Positions 46,525 through 54,728 of a DNA stretch of 64,000 nt are shown piece by piece (the first letter of the stretch is position 1; every line of letters starts with the position of its first letter). A model generated the notes under the pieces. That model did not search any database. It saw only the letters and a list, made by a program, of their open reading frames with translations, and was not told the origin of the DNA. This DNA is from Calidifontibacter indicus. Its GTDB lineage: Bacteria; Actinomycetota; Actinomycetes; Actinomycetales; Dermatophilaceae. Location: positions 2,666,001-2,730,000 of the forward strand of contig NZ_QTUA01000001.1 of NCBI RefSeq assembly GCF_003386865.1. Direction: 5' to 3'. The translations under genes and the position numbers were made by a program.

Positions 46525-47247
46525 ATGGCCAAGATCCACCAGTTGCCCGACGACGAGGGCGGCACCGCGCTCACGACCCGCCAGCGGAAGGTGCTCGAGG
46601 TCATCCGCAACTCGGTCGACCGCCGCGGTTACCCGCCGAGCATGCGCGAGATCGGTGAGGCGGTCGGTCTCACCAGCCCCAGTTCGGTCGCTCACCAGTT
46701 GTCGATGCTCGAGCGCAAGGGCTACCTGCGCCGCGACCCCAACCGGCCGCGCGCGATCGAGATCATCTCCCCCGATCACAACGCCGAAAAGCGCGGCGTG
46801 CGGGGTGGTTCCAGCGTCACCTCGGCCGACGAGTCCACGGTCGACGAGACCGGCGCCGGCGACCAGCGGCCGGCCGCGTCCTACGTGCCGGTGGTCGGGC
46901 GGATCGCCGCCGGCGGCCCGATCCTCGCCGAGGAGGTCGTCGAGGACGTCTTCCCGCTGCCCAAGCAGATCGTCGGTGAGGGCGATCTGTTCCTGCTGAA
47001 GGTCGTCGGTGACTCGATGATCGACGCGGCGATCTGCGACGGCGACTGGGTCGTCGTGCGTCAGCAGCCGACCGCCACCAACGGCGACATCGTTGCGGCG
47101 ATGCTCGACAACGAGGCCACCGTGAAGACCTTCAAGCGCCGCGACGGCAAGGTGTGGCTGATGCCCCACAACCCCGCGTACGACCCGATCGACGGCGACC
47201 ACGCCGTCATCCTCGGCAAGGTGACCGCGGTGCTACGCCGGGTCTGA
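46525..47247 (+). CDS. lexA: SOS repressor LexA
   Basis: LexA represses DNA-damage genes and cleaves itself when RecA is activated. From ATG 46525 (GAAGGA upstream) it has 240 residues: a winged helix-turn-helix (about 16-80, [24 protein letters not shown]), an acidic linker, the self-cleavage site Ala129-Gly130 in RIAAGGP, and the protease dyad Ser164 (GDSMIDAAI) and Lys201 (VKTFKR). All catalytic elements are intact. It diverges from a LysM protein gene and converges on a sirtuin gene. Confidence 0.97.
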   Translation: MAKIHQLPDDEGGTALTTRQRKVLEVIRNSVDRRGYPPSMREIGEAVGLTSPSSVAHQLSMLERKGYLRRDPNRPRAIEIISPDHNAEKRGVRGGSSVTSADESTVDETGAGDQRPAASYVPVVGRIAAGGPILAEEVVEDVFPLPKQIVGEGDLFLLKVVGDSMIDAAICDGDWVVVRQQPTATNGDIVAAMLDNEATVKTFKRRDGKVWLMPHNPAYDPIDGDHAVILGKVTAVLRRV

Positions 47248-47257
47248 GCTCCCGGAA

Positions 47258-48133
47258 TCAGTCCCCGGATTCAGACCCGGAGTCAGTCCCGGGCACATCA
47301 CCCAGCACGTCCCACACCGCCTCCTGCAGCACCTCGCGCAGGGGGCGGTGGACGTGTCGGGTGGCGATCTCCTCGGCCCGTGACCAGCCCGTGTTCATCA
47401 GCACGATCGGCACCTCGAGCGCGGCGGCCCGGCGGGCGAAGCGGTAGCCCGACATCACCCCGAGCGACGAGCCGACGACCAGCAACGTGCGACTTGCGGC
47501 GACGAGGTCGAAGCAGTGGTCGACGAGCGGTTTGGGCACCGACTCCCCGAACATCACGACGTCGGGCTTCAGCAGGTCGCTGCCGCAGGTCGGGCAGTGC
47601 ACCAGCGTGATGTCGTGGATGAGCGATTCGTCGATGTCGACGTCGCCGTCGGGGCGCAGCGGAAGGTTGCGCGCACGCTCGGCATCGGCCGCGAACGCCG
47701 GGTTGAGCCGGGTGAACTCGCGCTGCACCCACTCGCGGTCGACGGTGCTGCGGCAGTCGAGGCAGATCGCGCGGCCGAGGTTGCCGTGCAGCTCGATCAC
47801 CGTTCGGGATCCTGCGCGCTGCGCCAACCCGTCGACGTTCTGGGTGATCGTCGCGGCGAGCAGGCCGGCGCCTTCCAACCGGGCGAGATGGTCGTGTGCC
47901 GGGTTCGGTTCGGCGGTGCGAAACCGCGTCCAGCCGACATAGGAGCGGCTCCAGTACCGCTGCCGAGCAGCCGCACCCGCACGGAACTCGGCCACGGTCA
48001 TCGGTTGCACGCGGCGCACGCCGTCCGGGCCGCGGTAGTCGGGCAGACCGGAATCCGTGGACAACCCGGCACCCGTCATCACGAGCACCTTGCCCGCACG
48101 CAGGCGATGAGCCAGGTAACTGCGGTCGTCCAT
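47258..48133 (-). CDS. NAD-dependent protein deacylase (Sir2 family)
   Basis: Sirtuins remove acyl groups from lysines using NAD+. The 291-residue protein has all hallmark motifs: GAGLSTDSGLPDYRG (about 21-35), the catalytic ITQNVDGLAQRAG and the HGNL histidine, a Zn ribbon made of CLDC and CPTC, and the late nucleotide-binding GSSLGVMSG. ATG 48133 has GAAGGA upstream; an earlier start adds 11 basic residues. It diverges from the LysR gene by 47 bases. Class II/III membership is plausible; its substrates, for example acetyl-CoA synthetase, are unknown. Confidence 0.93.
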   Translation of the reverse strand: MDDRSYLAHRLRAGKVLVMTGAGLSTDSGLPDYRGPDGVRRVQPMTVAEFRAGAAARQRYWSRSYVGWTRFRTAEPNPAHDHLARLEGAGLLAATITQNVDGLAQRAGSRTVIELHGNLGRAICLDCRSTVDREWVQREFTRLNPAFAADAERARNLPLRPDGDVDIDESLIHDITLVHCPTCGSDLLKPDVVMFGESVPKPLVDHCFDLVAASRTLLVVGSSLGVMSGYRFARRAAALEVPIVLMNTGWSRAEEIATRHVHRPLREVLQEAVWDVLGDVPGTDSGSESGD

Positions 48134-48167
48134 CGGGTCCTTCGCTGGTCGTTCGGCGCGTCGCACG

Positions 48168-48173
48168 TACGCT
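48168..48173 (+). promoter_or_regulatory. -10 element giving a probable leaderless start for the LysR gene
   Basis: TACGCT is followed by exactly 7 bases and the ATG at 48181, with no ribosome binding site between. Confidence 0.5.
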
Positions 48174-48180
48174 AGTAGGC

Positions 48181-49104
48181 ATGATCGACGCTGCCGGACT
48201 CCGGGTGATTCGTGCCATCGCTGACGAGGGCAGCTTCACCGCGGCCGCGTCGTCGCTGGGTTACTCCCAGCCTGCCATCTCCCAAATGGTGCGCCGCTTG
48301 GAGGAGCGGCTGGGCACTCCCCTGGTCGAACGACTCGGACGCAACGTGCGCCTCACCGAGGCCGGTGAGGTGCTCGCCCGCCATGCCGGCGCCGTCCTGG
48401 GCGCGATCAGCGCGGCCGAGTCGGAGGTGGCCGCGATCGCCGGTCTGCGTTCGGGCCGGGTGCGGCTGATGGCCTTCCCGTCGTCGTCGTCGACCCTGGT
48501 GCCGAAGGCGTTGTCGCTGGTGAAGAAGCGTTTCCCGCAGGTGCAGGTGACCTTCGCCGAGGGTGAGCCGCCGGAATCGTTGGCCGCGCTGCGCGCGGGC
48601 GAGTGCGACGTCGCGGTCGCGTTCACCTACGAGGGGCTCGAGCTCACGACCGACCAGCTCGACGACTTCGAGGTGCGTGAGCTGTTGCTCGACGACGTGC
48701 GCATCGCGCTGCCCCTCGACCACCCGCTCGCCGCCCACGAGAGTGTCGACCTCGCCGACCTCGCCCAGGCGCCGTGGATCGCGGGCTGCACCCGCTGTCG
48801 CGGCCACCTGCTCGCGTTGGCCGACGGCGCCGGGTTCGCCCCCGATGTCGCCTTCGAGACCGAGGACTACGTGGCCGTGCTCGGACTCGTGGCCGAGGGT
48901 CTGGGAGTCGCACTGGTGCCCGACCTGATCCTGCGTTCCGCCCCGAACGCGCGGGTGAAGGTGCTCCCGATCGACCCGCCGTCGCACCGCCGGGTCTTCG
49001 CGGTCACCACGCCCGACCTCACCCGGGTGCCCGCCGTGGCCGCCATGATCGACGCGCTCGTCGAGGCGGCACACGACCAGTCGTGCGTCGGTGCTCCGGC
49101 CTGA
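48181..49104 (+). CDS. LysR-family transcriptional regulator
   Basis: A 307-residue regulator: an N-terminal winged helix-turn-helix (FTAAASSLGYSQPAISQMVRRLEERLG, about 19-45) and a periplasmic-binding-protein-like effector domain (RLMAFPSSSSTLVPKALSLV; IALPLDHPLA). The target and effector are unknown. LysR proteins often control a divergent neighbour; here that is the sirtuin gene, 47 bases away, so control of it is possible. The AlkZ-like gene follows 58 bases downstream. ATG 48181 is likely leaderless. Confidence 0.92.
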   Translation: MIDAAGLRVIRAIADEGSFTAAASSLGYSQPAISQMVRRLEERLGTPLVERLGRNVRLTEAGEVLARHAGAVLGAISAAESEVAAIAGLRSGRVRLMAFPSSSSTLVPKALSLVKKRFPQVQVTFAEGEPPESLAALRAGECDVAVAFTYEGLELTTDQLDDFEVRELLLDDVRIALPLDHPLAAHESVDLADLAQAPWIAGCTRCRGHLLALADGAGFAPDVAFETEDYVAVLGLVAEGLGVALVPDLILRSAPNARVKVLPIDPPSHRRVFAVTTPDLTRVPAVAAMIDALVEAAHDQSCVGAPA

Positions 49105-49162
49105 GCCGCCTCGCCGACCAGCCTCGCCGGTGCCGACAAGCTGACAACTTCGTGAAGGCACC

Positions 49163-50299
49163 GTGACGGCGCGCGTGGTCGACCGGCAGTGGGTGAACCG
49201 GCGCCGGCTCGCCGTCCAACGGTTGTCGTCGACCCCATTGCCGCACGCGGCGGACGCCGTCCGCCTGCTCACCTGTGTGCAGTCGCAGGACGCGCCTCTC
49301 GCCGCCCACTCGCTCGCGATGCGCTCACGGGACACGCGCTACGCCGAGGTCGTGGCTGCGCAGGCGCGCGGAGACTGGGTGCGCACCCACATCCTGCGAC
49401 CGACCTGGCACTTCGTCGCGCCGCAGGACCTGCGCTGGATTCAGGCGCTGACCGGCCCGAAGGTGGAGCGCTCCGACGCGGCACGCTTGCGGCAGCTCGG
49501 CATCACCGCCGACGTGATGGACGCCGGTCTGGATCTCCTGCGCGAGGTGCTCGCCGACGGCGCGGCGCTCTCACGCGCCGAGCTCGGGCCGATCTTCGCC
49601 GAGCGCGGTCTGCCCGGCCCGGGCGAAGCGATAGCGCATCAACTGATCGTGGCCGAGGTGCGGGCCGTGATCTGTTCGGGCGCCCCGCGGCTCACCGGCA
49701 ACACCGCCGAGCACACCTACGCACTCGTCGCCGAGGTGATCCCGGCCGTCGAGGCCGATTCGTGGCCACGCGAACACGCCGCCTGCATGCTGACCCACCG
49801 GTTCTACGCCGGACACGGCCCCGCATCCGAACGTGACCTTCAGCGGTGGAGCGGCTTGACGCTCACCGAAATTCGTTCCGCAACAGCGGAACTCACGTCG
49901 TCGCCGACCCTGCGTGACACGCACCCGCTGGAGGCTGTCGAGCTCGACGGCGACACCTTGTGGTTCGATCCGCGGGTGCCGGCCCGCACGACCCGCCGAC
50001 AGAGCGCGTACCTGTTGTCGACCTTCGACGAGGCGGCGCTCACCTACCCCGCCTCGGGCTTCCCCCGGCGCGACGCCGGCGCCGATCGAGTCCGGATGCT
50101 TTCCCAGGCCGCACGCGGAGTGATCATCGTCGACGGCAGCGACGTGGGCACCTTCGGTCGCACGATCGGCCCGCACGACGTGCGCGTGACCATCCGCGCC
50201 GAGGTCAACCTGAGCGCCGACGCGCGCGACGCCATTGCGCACGCCGCGCAGTTCCTGGCCGACTTCCACGACCGGCCGCTCCGACTCGACTTCAGCTAG
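49163..50299 (+). CDS. Winged-helix DNA glycosylase-like protein (AlkZ/YcaQ family)
   Basis: The 378-residue protein belongs to the HTH_42 group with AlkZ and YcaQ, which unhook crosslinked or alkylated bases. Near the N-terminus it carries the catalytic Gln-x-Gln-type motif in LLTCVQSQDAPLAAHSLAMR (about 36-55), followed by TWHFVAPQDLRW and a C-terminal beta domain (GPHDVRVTIRAEVNLS). The start is GTG 49163 with AAGG upstream. Actinobacteria carry many paralogs and not all are active glycosylases, so repair activity is a reasonable inference only. Its stop codon shares the four bases CTAG with the convergent comEC stop. Confidence 0.85.
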   Translation: MTARVVDRQWVNRRRLAVQRLSSTPLPHAADAVRLLTCVQSQDAPLAAHSLAMRSRDTRYAEVVAAQARGDWVRTHILRPTWHFVAPQDLRWIQALTGPKVERSDAARLRQLGITADVMDAGLDLLREVLADGAALSRAELGPIFAERGLPGPGEAIAHQLIVAEVRAVICSGAPRLTGNTAEHTYALVAEVIPAVEADSWPREHAACMLTHRFYAGHGPASERDLQRWSGLTLTEIRSATAELTSSPTLRDTHPLEAVELDGDTLWFDPRVPARTTRRQSAYLLSTFDEAALTYPASGFPRRDAGADRVRMLSQAARGVIIVDGSDVGTFGRTIGPHDVRVTIRAEVNLSADARDAIAHAAQFLADFHDRPLRLDFS

Positions 50300-52626
50300 A
50301 CCGCCCCGACTCGCAACCGGTCACCCGACCCGAACAACAGGATCGTGCCGTCGCGGTCGGTGCGCAGCACCGCGCATCCGGCGAGCAAACCCAAGGTGCG
50401 CGGCGCCGGGTGCCCGTAGTCGTTGTCGGCCCCGACGCCGATGAGACAGACCCGGGGTGCGACGGCCGCGATGAGTCCGGCGTCCTGATTGGCCGATCCG
50501 TGGTGCGGCACCTTGAGCACGTCGAAGCGTCCGTCGACGAGCTCCCGGCGCACCGCCGCGCCGGCTTCGCGTTCGATGTCGCCGGTGAACAGCAGCCGGG
50601 CACCGCCGGCGTGTACGTCAAGCACCACCGAGCCGTTGTTCTGCACCGATCCGTCGGTGAGCGTGCGCGCCGGCCACAGCACCCGGGCGCGCACCGAACC
50701 GATCACGAGGTTCTCCCCCGCAACCACCGCACGCACCGGCAGCCGCGACCGGGCGATGAGCTCCATCGTCGGCTCGCGCCGGGAGGCCTCCTCCCCCTTG
50801 CCGGCTGCGTCCTGCTGATCGACGGACGTCGTCAGCACCTGCCCGACGGTGCGCCCCGACCGCAGCACGCCGGAAAGACCGTCGACGTGATCGGCGTGGA
50901 AGTGCGTGAGCACGATGGTGTCGATGTGACCGATGGCGAGGCGGGACAGGCAGGCATCGACGGCGTCGGGGTCGGGACCGGTGTCGACCAGGAGCACGCC
51001 CCCGCCCGGGTCACGTACGACGGTCGCGTCGCCCTGACCGACATCGCACATCGCGACGAACCACCCGGGTGGGGGCGACGGGGACGGCACCGGCACGACG
51101 AGCGCGAGCGCGGTGATGCCGGCCGCACCGGCGCTCCACCGGCGGCGGGTCAGTTGGTGCAGCCACCAGGGCGCGGTGGTGAGTGCAAGCAGGATCGCGA
51201 GCACGAGCGTGACGACGCCCGGCCAACCCGGCAGCCAGGGCAACGAGCCGTAGGGCAGCGCGGCCGCGACATGGGCGATCAGTGCGATCCCCCACGCCGG
51301 GAGGCCTGCCACCCACGCGAGCGCCACGGCGGCGGGTGGCAGCAGCGGCGCGGTGCAGACCACGAGCACGCCGGCCACGGTGGCGATCGGCACCAGCGGC
51401 GCGGCGGCGACATTGGCCGGCAGCCCGACCAGGCTCACGCTGGATTGCAGGAGCACCGTGATCGGTGCACAGAAGACCTGCGCGGCCAGCGGCACCGCGG
51501 TCGCCTCGGCGAGAGGCGCCAGCCGGGGCGGCAGCCGCCGTGCCATGGCGTCGGCCCAACGCCGCGCGAACAACAGCAGGCCGAGGGTGGCCAGCGCGGA
51601 CAGCACGAAGCCGAAGGACCGTGCGAGGTGCGGGTCGACGAGCAGCAACACCAGCACGGCCGCGGCCAACGCGGGCGCCCCGACCTTGCGCGCGCCCGAA
51701 CGCAACGCCAGCAGCCCGACCACGCCCATCGCCGCGGCCCGGATGACCGAGGGTTCCGGGCGGCACAGCAGCACGAACAACCCGAGACCGACCAGCGCGA
51801 ACACGAGGCGGTAGCGGCGGGGCACCCGTAACGCACCGGCGAGCCACTGGATGCACAGCAGCACCACGGTGACGTTCGAACCCGAGACCGCGTTGAGGTG
51901 GGTCATGCCGGTCGCCCGCATGTCGTCCTCCAACTGGGTCGGCATCCGAGTGGTGTCGCCGATGACCAGTGCCGGCACCAGACCGGCCGGGTCGGCGGGC
52001 AGGCCGGAGGTGGCCGTGCGCAGACCGGTGCGCAGGTGTTCGACGACCCGCTCGGCCGGTCCGGCAGGGCTGACCCGCGCGACGCGGTTGGCCCGCAGCA
52101 CCGCGACGACGTCACCGGCGCGTTGTGGGGGCTGGAGGCGACCGGCCAGCACCACGCGTTCGTGCCAGCGCAGCGCGGTGAACTCCTCCCCGCCGAACGC
52201 GAGCACCGGCGTGCGCACCCTGGTGGTGCTGCCGCGCGCATCGATTCGGTTGACCTGCAGGCGCACTCGCCAGGTCGGCGGGCTCCCCGGACGGGCGCGC
52301 ACCGGCATCGGATCGGAGGCGACCTTCGCCTCCACCCGCACGCTCGACCCACGCTCGGCGAGCGCGGCGATCGGCCCGGCATCGGCGACCGCTCGGTGAC
52401 CGAGCACCCCGACGAGGGCGGTCGCGGTCGCGAGCGCGATCAGGCCGATCGCTCGACATCCCGGGCGGCTCGAGAACCCGACGGGCACCGTGGCCACTGC
52501 AGTGCCGAGCACGCCGAGCACGAGGTTCGTGGGCGACTGGATCAGCGCGGCGGTGGTCGCCCAGGCGACGAGGGCCGGCACCAGCAGGCGGACGTCGAGG
52601 TTCGCGCGCTCCCGCAGCGGCGTCAT
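50296..52626 (-). CDS. comEC: DNA uptake channel protein ComEC
   Basis: ComEC is the inner-membrane channel for single-stranded DNA in natural transformation. The 776-residue protein has N-terminal helices (about 10-60), an OB-like outer domain (about 65-200), a ComEC/Rec2 core of roughly ten membrane helices (ALVIGDTTRMPTQLEDDMRATGMTHL nearby) and a C-terminal metallo-beta-lactamase domain with THFHADHVDGL and the late HHGSANQ, a nuclease candidate. ATG 52626 follows comEA by 6 bases. Transformation has rarely been shown in this lineage, so the system may be cryptic. Confidence 0.93.
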   Translation of the reverse strand: MTPLRERANLDVRLLVPALVAWATTAALIQSPTNLVLGVLGTAVATVPVGFSSRPGCRAIGLIALATATALVGVLGHRAVADAGPIAALAERGSSVRVEAKVASDPMPVRARPGSPPTWRVRLQVNRIDARGSTTRVRTPVLAFGGEEFTALRWHERVVLAGRLQPPQRAGDVVAVLRANRVARVSPAGPAERVVEHLRTGLRTATSGLPADPAGLVPALVIGDTTRMPTQLEDDMRATGMTHLNAVSGSNVTVVLLCIQWLAGALRVPRRYRLVFALVGLGLFVLLCRPEPSVIRAAAMGVVGLLALRSGARKVGAPALAAAVLVLLLVDPHLARSFGFVLSALATLGLLLFARRWADAMARRLPPRLAPLAEATAVPLAAQVFCAPITVLLQSSVSLVGLPANVAAAPLVPIATVAGVLVVCTAPLLPPAAVALAWVAGLPAWGIALIAHVAAALPYGSLPWLPGWPGVVTLVLAILLALTTAPWWLHQLTRRRWSAGAAGITALALVVPVPSPSPPPGWFVAMCDVGQGDATVVRDPGGGVLLVDTGPDPDAVDACLSRLAIGHIDTIVLTHFHADHVDGLSGVLRSGRTVGQVLTTSVDQQDAAGKGEEASRREPTMELIARSRLPVRAVVAGENLVIGSVRARVLWPARTLTDGSVQNNGSVVLDVHAGGARLLFTGDIEREAGAAVRRELVDGRFDVLKVPHHGSANQDAGLIAAVAPRVCLIGVGADNDYGHPAPRTLGLLAGCAVLRTDRDGTILLFGSGDRLRVGAV

Positions 52627-52632
52627 CGGCGC

Positions 52633-53748
52633 TCAGACGGTGACCAGCGGCCGCAGCTGTTCGAGCAGCTTGTCGCCGATGCCAGCGACCTCGCCGAGGT
52701 CGTCGACCGTGCTGAAGCGGCCGTTGGTGGTGCGCCATTGCAGGATGCGGGCTGCGAGCACCGGCCCGACGCCGGGCAGCCCGTCGAGATCGGCCTCGGA
52801 GGCAGTGTTGAGGTTGACCGGCCCCGCGGTGTCTCGGCCTCCCGACCCGCCGCTGCCGCCACCACCCGTTGTTGCGCCGCCCGTTGTTGCGGGCGCCGGC
52901 GCGACCGACGGCGTCTCGCCCGGTTTCGGCACGTGCACCTGTTCGCCGTCGCCGAGGGGTCGGGCGAGGTTGACCGCCGACAGGTCGGCAGCCGGCGTCG
53001 CTCCCCCGGCAGCCTTGATCGCGTCGTCGACCCGCGACCCGGCGGGCAGACGCACAACCCCCGGACGGCGCACCTGACCCACGACGTGCACCAGCACGAA
53101 ACCTGTCGGCTGGGTGGCGGTGGCCTGGGCGCCACGGGCCAGCCCGGTGGCCGCGTTCGGGGAGACGTTCGGGGAGGCGTTCGGTGAGGCGGAGCCGGCG
53201 GCGGCGGTCGAACCGCCCGGCTTCGCGGCAGCCGTGCTCGGCACGGCGAGCGGAGTGGGGGTCGCCTGTTGGCGAGCCGACCACACCCGGAAACCGAAGA
53301 TGATCGCCACCACCACGAGCACGACCAAGGCACCCAGCAGTGCGGAGCGGCCGGGACGGGTCTCGATATCGGTGTCGGGCAAGGGTGTTCGGAACAACGG
53401 GGTGTGTGGACGGATCGGCGCCGGCGACGTGTGCCCGCGCGACCGGCGCTCGGCACGAGTGTGCGGCTCCTGCTCGGGCCAGGGCACGTCGACGTCCGGG
53501 TCGTCGTCGGGATCGTCGTAGCCGGCGTGCTGGTCATCGATGGAGTCACGCTCGCGGTCGTCCTCGAGGTCGTCGAACCCGAGAGCCGCGAGACCGCCCT
53601 CCTGCGGCGTGCGGCGCCGCCTGCGCAAACCGAAGACCGGTCGCCGGTCGATGAGTTCGTCCTCGTCGGGCAGCCAGGGCGTACGCCGGCCCTCGTCGAG
53701 TTCGGCGAGGATGGCGGCGAGCCGGTCGGGTGGCTGCTGACGTGACAT
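52633..53748 (-). CDS. comEA: DNA-binding competence protein ComEA
   Basis: ComEA binds double-stranded DNA at the cell surface and hands it to ComEC. From ATG 53748 the protein is 371 residues: an acidic, Asp-rich cytoplasmic part (about 1-130), a membrane helix (about 134-155), a Pro/Ala/Ser linker, an SLBB domain (VLVHVVGQVRRPGVVRLPAGSRV) and a C-terminal pair of helix-hairpin-helix motifs (VNLNTASEADLDGLPGVGPVLAARIL). The cytoplasmic part is unusually long compared with Bacillus ComEA (about 200 residues). A TACCGT hexamer 7 bases before the ATG suggests a leaderless transcript. Confidence 0.92.
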   Translation of the reverse strand: MSRQQPPDRLAAILAELDEGRRTPWLPDEDELIDRRPVFGLRRRRRTPQEGGLAALGFDDLEDDRERDSIDDQHAGYDDPDDDPDVDVPWPEQEPHTRAERRSRGHTSPAPIRPHTPLFRTPLPDTDIETRPGRSALLGALVVLVVVAIIFGFRVWSARQQATPTPLAVPSTAAAKPGGSTAAAGSASPNASPNVSPNAATGLARGAQATATQPTGFVLVHVVGQVRRPGVVRLPAGSRVDDAIKAAGGATPAADLSAVNLARPLGDGEQVHVPKPGETPSVAPAPATTGGATTGGGGSGGSGGRDTAGPVNLNTASEADLDGLPGVGPVLAARILQWRTTNGRFSTVDDLGEVAGIGDKLLEQLRPLVTV

Positions 53749-53755
53749 GACCCGC

Positions 53756-53761
53756 ACGGTA
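53756..53761 (-). promoter_or_regulatory. -10 element giving a probable leaderless start for comEA
   Basis: TACCGT on the minus strand, 7 bases before ATG 53748; no Shine-Dalgarno sequence. The 95-base gap after degV shows no other feature. Confidence 0.4.
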
Positions 53762-53843
53762 GGTGCGGCAACCGCTGCGTGGGCGGTGCTCGGCGCCGCC
53801 TGTGGACAACCGTCCGACGAACCGGACGCTGTGGCCTGGACCG

Positions 53844-54728
53844 TCAGCCGCGTGCCGTGCCCCGGGCAAGACGCGGCGCGACGGCGACGGCGAGCATGCC
53901 CGGCCCCACGTGCGCACCCAGCGCCGCGCCGAGTTCGACGAGCACGATCTGGCGCGCGTTGGGCACGTCGGCGGCGAGCTGCTCGGCGAGCACCTCGGCC
54001 CGCTGCTGGGCATCGAGGTGCTGCACCGCGATGTCGACGCCGTCGGTGTCGGGTTCGTCGCCGATCTCGGCGGCGGCCTGGACCGCGAGCGCCTGCAGTC
54101 GAGTCAGCGCCTTGCCCGACGTGCGCACCTTCTCCAGCAGTTCGATCGCGCCGTCCTGGATCGTCAGCAGCGGTTTGATCGCCAGCGCCGAACCCAGCAC
54201 CGACGACGCGCGCCCGATCCGGCCGCCGCGGCGCAGATGCTCGAGGGTGTCGACATAGAGGAAGCTGCGCGAACGGTCGGCGACCGCACGGGCGATCTGC
54301 TCGACCTCGTCCGCGCTCGCGCCTTCCTGGGCCGCGTTCGCGGCCGCCAGCACCGCGAACCCCATCGCCATGCCCATCGATCCGCTGTCGACGACGCGCA
54401 CGTTCGCCGCGCAGCTCTGGCCGGCGATCTCGGCCGAACTGACCGTCGCCGACGACTTGGCCGACAGGTGCACCGACACGATCTCGTCGATGCCGCGTTC
54501 GAGGAGATCCTCGTAGGCCTGCAGGAACGCGCCGGGCGACGGGCGGGACGTCGTCACCTGACGGTGGTCACGCAACGCCGCCGCGACCTGCGTGGGGGTC
54601 ACGTCGACACCCTCGTCGTACGACGTGCCGTCGATGGCGACGTGCAACGGCACGACGAACACCCGCCCGCGCACCACCCGTCCGGGCGGCAGGCAGGCCG
54701 AAGAGTCGGTGACGACGGCGACGGTCAT
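53844..54728 (-). CDS. DegV-family fatty-acid-binding protein
   Basis: DegV proteins bind a fatty acid; homologs (FakB) present it to a fatty-acid kinase FakA. From ATG 54728 it has 294 residues, typical of the family, with [13 protein letters not shown] at the N-terminus, [37 protein letters not shown] and the basic [10 protein letters not shown] segment. ATG overlaps the leuS stop as ATGA. A longer frame starting inside leuS is a shadow. No fakA gene is in the window, so a FakB role is inference. Confidence 0.92.
   Translation of the reverse strand: MTVAVVTDSSACLPPGRVVRGRVFVVPLHVAIDGTSYDEGVDVTPTQVAAALRDHRQVTTSRPSPGAFLQAYEDLLERGIDEIVSVHLSAKSSATVSSAEIAGQSCAANVRVVDSGSMGMAMGFAVLAAANAAQEGASADEVEQIARAVADRSRSFLYVDTLEHLRRGGRIGRASSVLGSALAIKPLLTIQDGAIELLEKVRTSGKALTRLQALAVQAAAEIGDEPDTDGVDIAVQHLDAQQRAEVLAEQLAADVPNARQIVLVELGAALGAHVGPGMLAVAVAPRLARGTARG

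Noticed and set aside
47896-48180. N-terminal extension of the LysR regulator upstream of 48181
   Set aside because: The extra frame is antisense to the sirtuin gene and low in similarity; the helix-turn-helix begins at the usual distance from ATG 48181.
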